DNA from: Desulfitobacterium dichloroeliminans LMG P-21439
Lineage (GTDB): Bacteria; Bacillota; Desulfitobacteriia; Desulfitobacteriales; Desulfitobacteriaceae
DNA length: 64,000 bases
NCBI RefSeq assembly: GCF_000243135.2
Contig: NC_019903.1
Coordinates: 3,076,001-3,140,000 of the forward strand
Direction: 5' to 3'
The notes beneath the pieces were generated by a model. The model was not told where the DNA came from. It saw only the letters and a program-made list of their open reading frames with translations, and did no database searches. Every line of letters begins with the position of its first letter. Within the stretch, counting starts at the first letter, position 1. The translations under genes and the position numbers were made by a program. Positions 7,816 through 17,028 of the stretch are shown here, piece by piece.

Positions 7816-9147
7816 ATGGCCTCGCGTTTTGAAAAACTTATCCAAGAAGCATCCTTCCCTCCCTTCGTCGAGCGCACTTTTTCCAAAGCGATTACTCCAG
7901 ATCAAATGTCCCGGTCACGCATCCAAGCGTATCAAGAGGAAGCTGTCAAAGAAGTGCTCAGCCATGCCTATCAAAATTCTCCATTTTATCGTGATAAATT
8001 GACTCAAGCCGGGGTCCAACCCGAAGATATCCAAACTCTAGAGGATTTTGCAAATGTCCCCTTAACGACAAAAGAGGATTTACGGCAAGACCCCTGGATT
8101 CGTTTAGCTTGTGACAAAAAAGAAATCAGCCTAATTCACGTCTCGTCCGGGACAACAGGCGGAAAAGAAATCTATACTCCCCATACTTGGAAAGAGTACT
8201 ACTTCAATCACTCTATTATTTATCCTCGTCTTACTCCAGTCAAGAGAGAAGACATTACTTTTATTGCCCTGCCGTATGAAATGAGTCAGTCAGGACTTAA
8301 TTTCCATAATCTATTTCTAATCGGTCACCAGGCCACCTCCGTTCCAGTTGGGAAAGGCGGTGCCTATTCTACACCAGAAAAAACAATTAAACTCATGAAA
8401 AACCTCAAACCTAACTTCCTCGCTACCTCTCCCTCTTACGCGATTCATCTTGCCGAAGCGGCTGAGACAGCCTCATTTGACTTAACAACCCTTCCTTTAA
8501 AAAGGATATTCGTCGCCGGGGAAGGGTGCTCCAACGCCTTTCGAGGCCGACTGGAGAAAATATGGAATACCACAGTTAATTTTCATTATGGAGCCACAGA
8601 ATGTGGCTTTATCGCAAGAGAATGCGATCAGCATGATGGCCTGCATGTAACCGGAGCCCATGTTCTCGTCGAAATCGTTGATCCCGCTACAGGTAAAGTC
8701 GTCAAGCCCGGCGAGATTGGTGAGATTGTCGTGACTTGTCTTCTCCGCTTTGATACCCCCTTAATTCGCTACCGCACTCAAGATTTAGGTTACCTTAATC
8801 CCAAGATGTGTCGATGCGGGGTCGCTTTACCTCGACTCTATCACTTAGGGCGCGTGGCCGATCACATTACTCTCAAGGGAAAATCCTACTCCCCTTATGC
8901 TTTAGAAGAACATCTTATCAATCTCCCTGAAATCGGAAATTGGTACCAATTTATTGTTCAGCATGGAGATAATGAAAAACTTACCATTCTAACCGAACCT
9001 GCTCGCGGTGTTGCAGTGACCCCTGAGCTAATCCATAAATGTTCCAGCCAGCTCTATGCTGCAATAGGGTTACCCTGTGAAGTGCAATTCGTCGAAAGAA
9101 TGGATCGCCCCATGATAAAAGTCAAGAGGGTTATATATACGGATTAA
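7816..9147 (+). CDS. PaaK-like adenylate-forming ligase 1
   Basis: Member of the phenylacetate-CoA ligase branch of the ANL superfamily, 443 residues. The P-loop-like motif A3 is HVSSGTTGGKE, motif A5 is YGATECGF, and A7 is YRTQDLGYLNP followed by the PaaK-type CRCG pair. A C-terminal AMP-binding domain ends in PMIKVKRVIYTD, where a Lys sits at the family position. The enzyme should activate an aromatic or other carboxylate as an acyl-AMP and possibly pass it to CoA or an amine. It is followed 48 bases later by a related ligase, then by an amidohydrolase. In this setting it may activate 3-amino-4-hydroxybenzoate or its acyl partner. The exact substrate is unknown. Confidence 0.93.
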   Translation: MASRFEKLIQEASFPPFVERTFSKAITPDQMSRSRIQAYQEEAVKEVLSHAYQNSPFYRDKLTQAGVQPEDIQTLEDFANVPLTTKEDLRQDPWIRLACDKKEISLIHVSSGTTGGKEIYTPHTWKEYYFNHSIIYPRLTPVKREDITFIALPYEMSQSGLNFHNLFLIGHQATSVPVGKGGAYSTPEKTIKLMKNLKPNFLATSPSYAIHLAEAAETASFDLTTLPLKRIFVAGEGCSNAFRGRLEKIWNTTVNFHYGATECGFIARECDQHDGLHVTGAHVLVEIVDPATGKVVKPGEIGEIVVTCLLRFDTPLIRYRTQDLGYLNPKMCRCGVALPRLYHLGRVADHITLKGKSYSPYALEEHLINLPEIGNWYQFIVQHGDNEKLTILTEPARGVAVTPELIHKCSSQLYAAIGLPCEVQFVERMDRPMIKVKRVIYTD

Positions 9148-9195
9148 TCGCACACTCTCCAATTAATACAAATGTAAATGGAGTGAGAATTTGTT

Positions 9196-10518
9196 ATGAA
9201 ATATCGCTTTACTAAACATCTGCGCAATTATACTCAAGAGCCTATACTCAATCGTTATTCTAACCTCACAGAAGAAGAAGCGACCCTTGAGAAACTTCTA
9301 GAGTTTCAAAAGGATGCCTTACACGCAAATGTTGCCCAGGCTTATAAAAACCCTTTTTATTTTGAAAAAATGAAAGAAGCGGGAGTTAAGCCCCAAGATA
9401 TAAAAACCCTGACCGATCTCGCTAAACTCCCCTTTACCACCAAAGAAGAACTGCGCAGAGATCCCTGGCAGCTCTTGGCCACAGACAAGCGAGATATCAG
9501 TTTGGTACACGTCTCCACAGGTACTACCGGAGGAGAAGAAATTTATATGATGCAAAGCTGGAGGGATCTCTATCTTAATGAATTCTCTGCAGGATATCCC
9601 CACTTGCTTAAACTTGTCCCCGGAGATATTTGTATTAATGCTTTGCCTTATGAAATGAGTTCCTCGGGTCTAGCCTTCCACAAAGTGTTTATGGAGATCT
9701 CCGGTGTCACCGTTGTACCCGTGGGCAAAGGTGGAGCATATTCTACCCCCAGAAAAACCGTTCAAGTCATGAAGGATTTGCAGCCCACAGTGGTCATGAC
9801 GACACCCTCCTATTCTATTACCCTTGCCGAAGCCGCGGCAGAGATGGATTTTGACTTAGCCAGCCTTAACCTCAAGAAGGTTTGGTTAACAGGCGAAGGC
9901 TGTTCACCCGCTTTCCGGGAACGCGTGGAGAAAATCTGGGGGACTATCACTAATTTTTACTATGGATCCCTTGAGGCCATGGGGTTAGGTATCGAATGCG
10001 ATTACCATGCGGGTTATCATATTCCCATGGGACACGTCATTATTGAAATCATCGACCCCGAAACAGGCGAAGTCCTAGAGCCAGGGGAAATCGGAGAAAT
10101 TGTCACGACACCTCTCTTGCGCTTCGATACTCCTTTACTTCGTTATCGAACTCAAGACTTAGGATATATCGATCCCGAACCTTGTGAATGTGGCATGACC
10201 TTTCCTCGCTTTTTCATGAGGGGGCGGACTGTAGATCAAGTCACTATTCAAGGAATTGGGTTCTCTCCTTTCTATCTAGAGGAATTCCTCATGCGGTTAC
10301 CCGAGGTAGGAAACTGGTATCAGTTTGTGGTGCAACCCGAAGATAATGATCACCTAAAAATCCGCACCGAACTTGCCCCTGGGGTTGAACCTACTCCAGA
10401 ATTAGCCGATCGTCTCGCCAGCAAAATGGAGTACTCCCTCGGTATACCCTGCGAATTTGAATTTCTACCCAAGCTCATGCGAACAGGGGCAAAATCAATC
10501 CGTGTCGTCCGCGATTGA
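9196..10518 (+). CDS. PaaK-like adenylate-forming ligase 2
   Basis: Paralogue of the preceding gene, 440 residues, collinear along its full length. Motifs are HVSTGTTGGEE, YGSLEAMG and YRTQDLGYIDP with the CECG pair, and the C-terminus is TGAKSIRVVRD. The A5 region (SLE) is like classic PaaK, whereas ligase 1 has ATE, so the two probably differ in substrate. It starts at ATG behind GGAGTGAG. The stop is followed 18 bases later by the amidohydrolase gene, so the three form one operon. Two non-identical ligases would be needed if both halves of a condensed product are activated. Confidence 0.93.
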   Translation: MKYRFTKHLRNYTQEPILNRYSNLTEEEATLEKLLEFQKDALHANVAQAYKNPFYFEKMKEAGVKPQDIKTLTDLAKLPFTTKEELRRDPWQLLATDKRDISLVHVSTGTTGGEEIYMMQSWRDLYLNEFSAGYPHLLKLVPGDICINALPYEMSSSGLAFHKVFMEISGVTVVPVGKGGAYSTPRKTVQVMKDLQPTVVMTTPSYSITLAEAAAEMDFDLASLNLKKVWLTGEGCSPAFRERVEKIWGTITNFYYGSLEAMGLGIECDYHAGYHIPMGHVIIEIIDPETGEVLEPGEIGEIVTTPLLRFDTPLLRYRTQDLGYIDPEPCECGMTFPRFFMRGRTVDQVTIQGIGFSPFYLEEFLMRLPEVGNWYQFVVQPEDNDHLKIRTELAPGVEPTPELADRLASKMEYSLGIPCEFEFLPKLMRTGAKSIRVVRD

Positions 10519-10536
10519 ACGATAGGAGGAACCCTA

Positions 10537-11292
10537 ATGATTATTGATGCGCATGCCCATCTATCGGATAGCTCTTACGGGAATCTCGCCCTTTACCTTG
10601 AACAGCTGAAAGAAGCAGGCATCGACCGTGGTGTTACCCTCCCCGGCGGTACAATGGATGTTCGCAAAATGACCAACTATGTCACAGGAAAATCTAAGCC
10701 AGAGAACCCAATCCCCAATAACGAGTATATTGCCCAAGCAGTTAAAGCTCACCCTGACATCCTCATAGGGTTCATGAATTTAGACCCCCACGAAGCCAAC
10801 GTGGTAAGCATGTTAGAAAATGGTTTCAAAAGTGGATTTCGCGGCCTAAAGCTCTCCCCCATGACTCACCAATTCTCCTTTTCCAGCAAGGCTGTTGCCG
10901 AACTAGCTTCTATCTGCGGTATACACGGTTTCCCTGTCTATTCACACACAGTCTTTAGCCCAGGCTCCAATACAGCCAAATATATTGCTCTGGCCAAACA
11001 ATTCCCGAAGACAAACTTCATCCTTGGTCACATGGGATTTGGTCCCGCCGATGTGGAAGGACTCGAGGCTGCGATAAAGCTGGATAACTTCTTCTTAGAA
11101 ACCTCCAGTGGCAGTTTCCTGCATATTAAAGAAACCATTGCTAAGGCAGGTCCAAGTAAAGTCATCTTTGGATCCGAATTCCCCTTATCAAACCCCAAGG
11201 TTGAATTGACCAAAATCCTTATTCTCAAGCTAAATGATGCAAACCGTGATAAAGTCCTCAGCGGCAATATCAAAGAACTGCTTCATATCTAA
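10537..11292 (+). CDS. Amidohydrolase-fold (PF04909-type) protein
   Basis: A TIM-barrel amidohydrolase-2 family protein of 251 residues. The N-terminal metal site HxH is in IIDAHAHLSD. Further barrel-strand motifs are GLKLSPM, PVYSHT, FILGHMGFG and IFGSEFPL. In most relatives the last motif is GSDxP, with Asp as metal or proton-transfer residue; here it is Glu. The gene has its own GGAGG site. Next to ligases and the AHBA-type genes, a role in closing a benzoxazole ring, rather than hydrolysis, is my preferred hypothesis, by analogy with closoxazole-type pathways. A plain hydrolase or decarboxylase remains possible. Confidence 0.85.
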   Translation: MIIDAHAHLSDSSYGNLALYLEQLKEAGIDRGVTLPGGTMDVRKMTNYVTGKSKPENPIPNNEYIAQAVKAHPDILIGFMNLDPHEANVVSMLENGFKSGFRGLKLSPMTHQFSFSSKAVAELASICGIHGFPVYSHTVFSPGSNTAKYIALAKQFPKTNFILGHMGFGPADVEGLEAAIKLDNFFLETSSGSFLHIKETIAKAGPSKVIFGSEFPLSNPKVELTKILILKLNDANRDKVLSGNIKELLHI

Positions 11293-11307
11293 GAGAGGAG
11301 TTTATTC

Positions 11308-12366
11308 ATGCTGAAAAAGTGTCCGAAGTTGCTTTCCTTTGCCCTGCTTCTTCTTTCCCTTACTTTTGGAACAATTGGCTGCAACACTCAGGGGGCTTCA
11401 AACCCAGATGATTCTTCCACTCCAGCCCACCTTGATAAAGTGACCTTTAACCTGCAATGGCTGCCTGAGGATGCCGCTTACTGGGTTGCTCTAGAGAAAG
11501 GTTTTTGGAAAGAACAAAATCTCGATGTCAACATCATTCGCGGCTATGGTTCAGGAGATACCGTGACAAAGATTGCAACGAGGCAGGCAGAGTTCGGAAT
11601 TGCCGATGTGGGCACAGTTATTCTAGCTCAGGCTAAGGAAAATGCCCCCTTAAAGGCGGTAGCCAGCTTTAAAGATTCCTATCAAGGGATTGTTATGTAT
11701 CATGATGGGCTGGGAATTAAATCTCCTAAAGATCTTGAAGGTAAATCCATCATCGGTGCTGCCAACGCCTCAAACACTCTTTTCTTTCCCGCCTTTGCCA
11801 AAGCTACAGGCATTGATCAGAACACGATAGAATGGAAATATATCGATCCCGCCCTTCACTATGGTGCCTTTGCTCAAAAGCAGGCAGATGCTTTTACGAC
11901 AATGGTAAAGTATATCCCTCGGGTTGAAAAACTCATCGGTAAATCTATTTCCTTCTTTTCTTACAGAGATGATGGAAAACTAGACCGCTACGGTGAAACC
12001 ATCATAGTGCATGAGAGTATCCTTAAGGAAAACCCCGAATTGGTTCGCCGTTTTGTTGCCGGGTTCTTAAAGGGACTTCAATATAGTATAGAAAATCCCT
12101 CCGAAGTAGGGGAAATCATAAAAAAATATGTGCCCGAATCCGATCCCGATATTACTGTGAAAATGTGGGAATCCGAATTAAACTTTAAAGCCATTGTTGG
12201 CGAGGAAGCTTACGCAAACGGGCTCGGTTCGATGTCTAATGACCGCATGACCCAGACCATTAAAATCGTCTTGGACGCCTACGGGATCAACAAGGAACTT
12301 TCTCCAGAATCTGTCTATACTACTGAATTCCTTCCCAAAGAACCACTATTCCCACCTAAGGAATAG
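11308..12366 (+). CDS. ABC transporter substrate-binding lipoprotein (SsuA/NMT1-like)
   Basis: Extracytoplasmic binding protein of 352 residues. A lipoprotein signal ends in the lipobox FGTIGC near residue 25. The mature part follows the SsuA/TauA/ThiY pattern, with LQWLPEDAAYWVALEKGFWKEQ and GYGSGDTVTKIATRQAEFGIAD. It should deliver an anionic small organic substrate to the permease and ATPase encoded next. The family covers sulfonates, nitrate, pyrimidines and aromatic acids such as phthalate, so the ligand cannot be named. It follows the amidohydrolase gene by 15 bases in the same operon. Confidence 0.93.
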   Translation: MLKKCPKLLSFALLLLSLTFGTIGCNTQGASNPDDSSTPAHLDKVTFNLQWLPEDAAYWVALEKGFWKEQNLDVNIIRGYGSGDTVTKIATRQAEFGIADVGTVILAQAKENAPLKAVASFKDSYQGIVMYHDGLGIKSPKDLEGKSIIGAANASNTLFFPAFAKATGIDQNTIEWKYIDPALHYGAFAQKQADAFTTMVKYIPRVEKLIGKSISFFSYRDDGKLDRYGETIIVHESILKENPELVRRFVAGFLKGLQYSIENPSEVGEIIKKYVPESDPDITVKMWESELNFKAIVGEEAYANGLGSMSNDRMTQTIKIVLDAYGINKELSPESVYTTEFLPKEPLFPPKE

Positions 12367-12396
12367 CAGAGCATATCAAAAAGAGGAGGGAATAAA

Positions 12397-13167
12397 TTGA
12401 CTGCGTTGCTATCCTTGACCGATATCGAAAAGAGCTATCGGTTTACTTCCGGAGAGGGCATGACCGCCCTCGAGGGAATCAACCTTGAAATTAATAATCA
12501 AGAATTTATTGCCATCGTAGGGCCAAGTGGATGTGGCAAGACAACCCTGCTTAAACTCGTCTCGGGGTTGATTCAACCGTCGAAAGGAAGCATTACCGTC
12601 GATGGTCAACCCCTCCAAAAATCCCACCGGCATCTTCTGGGCATGGTGTTTCAACAACCTGCCCTGCTCCCTTGGCGCAAAGTAGTAGATAATGTGCTCT
12701 TGCCTAGTGAGATTCGGGGACAAAATTTGACCCAAGCCCGAGCATCAGCCTATGAATTGCTGGACATGGTCGGACTAAAAGACTTTATTCATCGCAAACC
12801 CCAAGAGCTTTCCTATGGTATGCAGCAAAGGGTTTCCATCTGTCGGGCCCTCATTTCAGACCCAAAGATTTTGCTCATGGATGAGCCCTTTGCCTCACTT
12901 GATGCTATTACTCGCTTTGAGCTTTCTCATTTATTACTCGACATCTGGAGCGTCAAACAGACGACGGTGCTATTCGTAACCCACAACATTCAAGAAGCTG
13001 TTTTTCTCGCTGACCGAATTATTGTGATGACACCCAGGCCCGGAAGAATTGCAGCCATTATCGATGTCCCCCTGCCCCGCCCTCGTAAGGAAGAACATCT
13101 TTATGAGCAGGATTTCAGCATCTGTGCGAAAACGGTGCATGAACTCCTTGGCTCTAACGCACTGTGA
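12397..13167 (+). CDS. ABC transporter ATPase (SsuB/TauB-like)
   Basis: Nucleotide-binding subunit of 256 residues. Walker A is GPSGCGKTT, the Q-loop is VFQQPALLPWRK, the signature is LSYGMQQR (in place of the usual LSGGMQQR) and Walker B is ILLMDEPFASLD. The H-loop is VTHNIQEA. It starts at TTG behind AGGAGGG. Its stop overlaps the first part of the permease translation-start region, so the two are probably translationally coupled. Confidence 0.95.
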   Translation: MTALLSLTDIEKSYRFTSGEGMTALEGINLEINNQEFIAIVGPSGCGKTTLLKLVSGLIQPSKGSITVDGQPLQKSHRHLLGMVFQQPALLPWRKVVDNVLLPSEIRGQNLTQARASAYELLDMVGLKDFIHRKPQELSYGMQQRVSICRALISDPKILLMDEPFASLDAITRFELSHLLLDIWSVKQTTVLFVTHNIQEAVFLADRIIVMTPRPGRIAAIIDVPLPRPRKEEHLYEQDFSICAKTVHELLGSNAL

Positions 13168-13181
13168 AAGGAGTCATAGCG

Positions 13182-13976
13182 ATGAAGAATCGCTGGAAAC
13201 AGCTTTACAACAGCGAATGGGTCATGACTCTCCTGAGCTTTGGAGTCGTGCTGGTCCTTTGGGAGGCACTCGTTCATCTCTTCGAGTTGCCCCAATGGCT
13301 TTTGCCTGCCCCGTCAGCCATTCTCGGTGAGATGGGGCAATCCTCCGGGTATCTCTATATGCACACTATCGTGACTTTACGAGAGGTTCTGATTGGTTTT
13401 ATCATCGCCCTTGGAATTGGGATTTTCCTCGGAGTAATTATTGCCTATTCTCCACTACTTGAGAAAACCCTCTATAAGCTCTTGGCAGCAACTCTATCCA
13501 TCCCGAAAGTCGCCATTGCCCCCTTACTTGTCCTATGGCTGGGCCTTGGTCAAACCTCCAAGATTGCCATGGTCTTTCTCATGTGCTTTTTCCCTATCAT
13601 GGTTGGTATGGTCTCTGGGTTACAGGCCACACCCCGTGAGTTACTTGAGCTTTCTAATGTTCTTGGGGCAAGCCGGGTACAATCTTTCCTTAAAATCCGC
13701 TTTCCCGCCGCCCTTCCCTACCTGTTTAACGGGCTCCGGGTTTCTACAAGTATGGCTGTGGTAGGTGCTGTAATCAGCGAATTTGTTAGTGCCGACAAAG
13801 GTCTGGGCTATTCCTTATTAATTACAACATCACAGATGAACGGACCCTTGGCCTTTTCAGCAGTAACGATCCTGGCCATAATGGGAATCGCACTTTTTTC
13901 CCTTGTCGCCTGGCTAGAAAATACAATATGTCCCTGGGCAAAGACCTCTAAATCAAGTGGCCGTGCACAAAGTTAA
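13182..13976 (+). CDS. ABC transporter permease (SsuC/TauC-like)
   Basis: Integral membrane subunit of 264 residues with about six transmembrane helices. The EAA loop, which contacts the ATPase, is visible around ELLELSNVLGASRVQSFLKIRFPAALP (read in parts). The ATG at 13182 is preferred over a GTG at 13164, because GAAAGGAG lies just upstream of it. It completes an SBP-ATPase-permease importer with the two genes before it. The next gene is the 933-residue repeat protein after a 93-base gap. Confidence 0.93.
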   Translation: MKNRWKQLYNSEWVMTLLSFGVVLVLWEALVHLFELPQWLLPAPSAILGEMGQSSGYLYMHTIVTLREVLIGFIIALGIGIFLGVIIAYSPLLEKTLYKLLAATLSIPKVAIAPLLVLWLGLGQTSKIAMVFLMCFFPIMVGMVSGLQATPRELLELSNVLGASRVQSFLKIRFPAALPYLFNGLRVSTSMAVVGAVISEFVSADKGLGYSLLITTSQMNGPLAFSAVTILAIMGIALFSLVAWLENTICPWAKTSKSSGRAQS

Positions 13977-14032
13977 GCACGGCCTCCTATCACATACTAT
14001 TGAGTCACAGAATAAAGTAAGGAAGGATATCA

Positions 14033-14062
14033 ATGGCGAAATATCGCTTTACAGGAGGGTAG
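14033..14062 (+). other. Possible nine-codon ORF overlapping the next ribosome binding site
   Basis: ATG at 14033 with a good site (GGAAGGA) opens MAKYRFTGG and stops at 14062. Its last codons contain the AGGAGG of the downstream gene. The residues KYRFT match the N-terminus of ligase 2 (MKYRFTKH), with 15 identical bases. It could be a coupling mini-ORF or a scar of a lost ligase copy. Chance cannot be ruled out. Confidence 0.3.
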
Positions 14063-14069
14063 TTGTCTA

Positions 14070-16871
14070 ATGTCAAAGAAATCAAGCTTTTGGCTTAAAC
14101 CGTGGGCCAAAAAAGAAAAAAAACAGCTGGACAAAACCAACCATCCACCCAAAACGGAGAAAAAAAAACTTGATACAAACAAATCAAATATCCAAGCCCA
14201 ATCACCCAGACGAAAACCTACCCCAAACGAAATTCTTGAAGCACAAGCAAAAATACCTCCGTTAGTTGTAACTAACGACACTACTACCTCGAATGAAATT
14301 CCCAAACCACGCTCACTAGGAAAGCCACAGGCTACCAATCACCCCCTGAATCCCGCAATCAAGCAAACCCTTGATTTGGTGATTGATATCCTCTCTAAGG
14401 ACAAAGGATCGTCAAGTGTTCCTCTTCGCAAAAATCCAATATCACCACCTCAGACTCCGGAAAAAGAAATGGCACCCCCCCTGGATGAGTCTGTAGAAAT
14501 CCTAGAACCTGCGGAATCTTCAGAACCAGCACCTCAACAAGCTATTATATCTGAGCCCTTTGATCTGCAAACTCCACAAGAATACACCGATGCCCCTGAA
14601 GCAGACTCTGATTCGTCCGTAGAAGTTCCTGATTCTCCGTTGGCTTCCCTTCCACCGATTTCTGATACCCTAGCCGATATTCGTCATATAAAAATCTGGT
14701 CTTTAGATTCGGAGTCCGTGGATACCGGCGGAAAGTCAAATGAAGAGTTATATTCTGAAGCAATAGCGCTTTATCAATTAGGGTTGGCCGGAGAGAAAGA
14801 GGCTGTCCCTCAAGCGTTTAAACTGCTTATCCACTTACTTCAAAATGATCGGCAAAATCTAATGGCGGAGGCCTATCTCGGATGTGTCATCTCCTTAATG
14901 GGGAGGGATGCCCAGGACGTCAGTGAACGTTTCAAGTTAGCAATCAAAGGATTAAAAATCCTTGATAAAGTCGTTTCCTTTGATTCTGATAATCTTGATA
15001 TTCGCGGCTTGCGCGCTTTTGTATGTGCAAGGCTCCCTGAACAGTTCTTTCATCGCAGCGATACTGCTATTGAAGACTTCACTTACTTAGTATCGCGATA
15101 TGATGAAGACGATTCCTTATTTCCTAAAGAATTCTACTATCAGATTCTCTACGAATTAGCCTCAGCATACCATCGGTTGGATAAAAGAGAGGAATCAGAG
15201 TTAACCAGCCGCAAGCTCCTTTCCCTCACCAGCGACCCCAAATACAAAGAGCTTATTAACCAGGAAGGGCTCTTGGGTTCCAAACTACCCCGTTGGCAGA
15301 GACAAACGGAACGGAGATCCGGTATCAAAAATGATTGGTCTAAACTCATGTACGATGAAAAACTACAGGAAGGGATCAGCCTGCATAGTCGAGCGATCAA
15401 AGATGATGAATACGCCCTTGATAAAGCTTTTGAGATCTTCAAACAAGCTTATAAGCGCGATCCCCATGACCCTCTAATTAAAGCCTACTATGCAGATTGC
15501 CTCTGTCTTCTTGGCTTAAACTCCTCTGATACCAGCACAATGTTCCGCCATGCCTCCCATGCAATCAAGCTCCTGGATCAAGCGGTGAACTCGAGGCCGG
15601 ACGATATAACAATCCGATTTATTAGAGGATACAATAGTTATCAAATCCCAGAAGCCTTTTTCAGACGAACTCTTACTGCCATTCATGATTTTAGCTATAT
15701 TGTCCGACGGTATGAAGAAGACTCATCCTTGCTTCCTGAAGAGACCTATTGGCAAATACTCTATGACTTGGGGGATGCCTATGATCGGTTAGACATGTCT
15801 GAGGAGTCCCAATCTACTTGGCTAAAACTTTCACACTGCGAAAATACCCCCTATTCAAATGCTGTGAGTGAACTTCTGGATGAAGACCTAGAAAATCCTT
15901 TGACTGCCACCACAGATTTAACCCCAGAAGAACTTCTCCGTGAAGGAATAAGACTTCATGAGTTCGCAGTCACCGGTCATAAGAAAGCGAGTGCTAAAGC
16001 TTATGAAGTTTTACTCAAAGCTCATCAAGCAGATATCACCAATCCCTTAGCCCAAGGTTATCTCGGCAGCAGTCTGGCTATTTTAGGACAAGGCAAAACA
16101 GATCCCGCGGAGATTTATCATCATTTCTTCAAAGGGATGAAACAAATCAAGCAAGCCATCGCCAAGGATCCCCACAACTATACCCTGCACCTGCTTCTAG
16201 CAAAAGTGATGTACCATTATTCCCCCAGCTTCTTCCAGGGAAATGATAAAATCCTTAAAGAATTGAAGTCCCTTAAACTCGCTTATGAAAGAGACCATAG
16301 TGTTTTTCCAGAAGAGGAGTATTTACAGATACTCTATGATCTAGGAGCTTGTTATCAGCGTGCCGGAGACTCTGAGAAAGCCCAAAAGTGTTGGGAAAAG
16401 CTTTCAAAGCTCACCCTTGACCCGAAATACAGCCAATTTGTAAATGTTGAACAGAAAGGGGCAGTCGATATGGATAAAGATAAGATTCGAGATAAATTCA
16501 AAGAGATCGCCACAGATATCGCTCAAGAAAAAGCAAAGGAGAAAGCAAAAGGTAGAAAAGAAAGAAAGCACGCTAAAGGCATCAACTCTGAACAGCCCAC
16601 CGAGCAGACAGCAGAAAAAAAACGTCGCCGCCACAAAAAGGATGAAACAACCCCCGCTGTTTTAACCCCAACGGCGACTCCGCGCAAACGTAGAAAAGAC
16701 CGTAAAAATGGCGAAAGCACTCCCGCAACACCAACCTCCGAACGGGTTAAACTTAGCCCCGAGGAGAAAAAAGTCCGTCGTGAGGAAAAAGAAAAGGCGA
16801 GAGCAGAAGCACTTGAAAAAGCAATGAACAGAGCCAAACGCACTAAGAAAGAAGAGAATCCAGAGGATTGA
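14070..16871 (+). CDS. 933-residue protein with three ~190-residue helical repeat units
   Basis: I do not recognise a named family. Residues 1-223 are low-complexity, rich in Lys, Pro, Ser and Glu. Three homologous units follow, starting near residues 224, 428 and 618, each about 175-200 residues. Shared landmarks in each unit are a first helix like LYSEAIALYQLGL, a segment like AYLGCVISLMG, the block AIEDFTYLVSRYDEDDSLFPKEF and the end LYELASAYHRLDK. The pattern is TPR-like. Residues 794-933 are strongly basic with Lys/Arg/Glu runs and may bind nucleic acid or acidic partners. No signal peptide is present, so it is probably cytosolic. The gene at 21930 encodes a single copy of the same unit. 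It lies between two importer operons. Confidence 0.9.
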   Translation: MSKKSSFWLKPWAKKEKKQLDKTNHPPKTEKKKLDTNKSNIQAQSPRRKPTPNEILEAQAKIPPLVVTNDTTTSNEIPKPRSLGKPQATNHPLNPAIKQTLDLVIDILSKDKGSSSVPLRKNPISPPQTPEKEMAPPLDESVEILEPAESSEPAPQQAIISEPFDLQTPQEYTDAPEADSDSSVEVPDSPLASLPPISDTLADIRHIKIWSLDSESVDTGGKSNEELYSEAIALYQLGLAGEKEAVPQAFKLLIHLLQNDRQNLMAEAYLGCVISLMGRDAQDVSERFKLAIKGLKILDKVVSFDSDNLDIRGLRAFVCARLPEQFFHRSDTAIEDFTYLVSRYDEDDSLFPKEFYYQILYELASAYHRLDKREESELTSRKLLSLTSDPKYKELINQEGLLGSKLPRWQRQTERRSGIKNDWSKLMYDEKLQEGISLHSRAIKDDEYALDKAFEIFKQAYKRDPHDPLIKAYYADCLCLLGLNSSDTSTMFRHASHAIKLLDQAVNSRPDDITIRFIRGYNSYQIPEAFFRRTLTAIHDFSYIVRRYEEDSSLLPEETYWQILYDLGDAYDRLDMSEESQSTWLKLSHCENTPYSNAVSELLDEDLENPLTATTDLTPEELLREGIRLHEFAVTGHKKASAKAYEVLLKAHQADITNPLAQGYLGSSLAILGQGKTDPAEIYHHFFKGMKQIKQAIAKDPHNYTLHLLLAKVMYHYSPSFFQGNDKILKELKSLKLAYERDHSVFPEEEYLQILYDLGACYQRAGDSEKAQKCWEKLSKLTLDPKYSQFVNVEQKGAVDMDKDKIRDKFKEIATDIAQEKAKEKAKGRKERKHAKGINSEQPTEQTAEKKRRRHKKDETTPAVLTPTATPRKRRKDRKNGESTPATPTSERVKLSPEEKKVRREEKEKARAEALEKAMNRAKRTKKEENPED

Positions 16872-16891
16872 ACGAGACCAGTAATAAGTCT

Positions 16892-16936
16892 AGAGGGCTG
16901 GAGCCAAAAAAATCTTGGCACCAGCCCTCTTTTTGC
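16892..16936 (+). terminator. Intrinsic terminator after the repeat-protein gene
   Basis: AGAGGGCTGG (16892-16901) pairs perfectly with CCAGCCCTCT (16921-16930) and is followed by a T run. It ends the first island operon, which starts at the first ligase gene. Confidence 0.9.
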
Positions 16937-16986
16937 TCTTTTCCATCCGCCGGTGATGCTCATGCAGCACGGAAGTCTGACTAGCA

Positions 16987-17012
16987 GAAAAAAACCTGCC
17001 TCCTCGGCAGGT
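16987..17012 (-). terminator. Intrinsic terminator for the 59-residue gene
   Basis: On the minus strand ACCTGCC and GGCAGGT form a hairpin with a four-base loop, followed directly by seven T. It lies 17 bases past the stop of the small gene at 17029-17208, which supports that gene being expressed. Confidence 0.8.
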
Positions 17013-17028
17013 ACGGTGCTTTTAAGTA

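Noticed and set aside
13049-13330. 93-codon open frame across the ATPase-permease junction
   Set aside because: It overlaps two well-supported transporter genes in a different frame.
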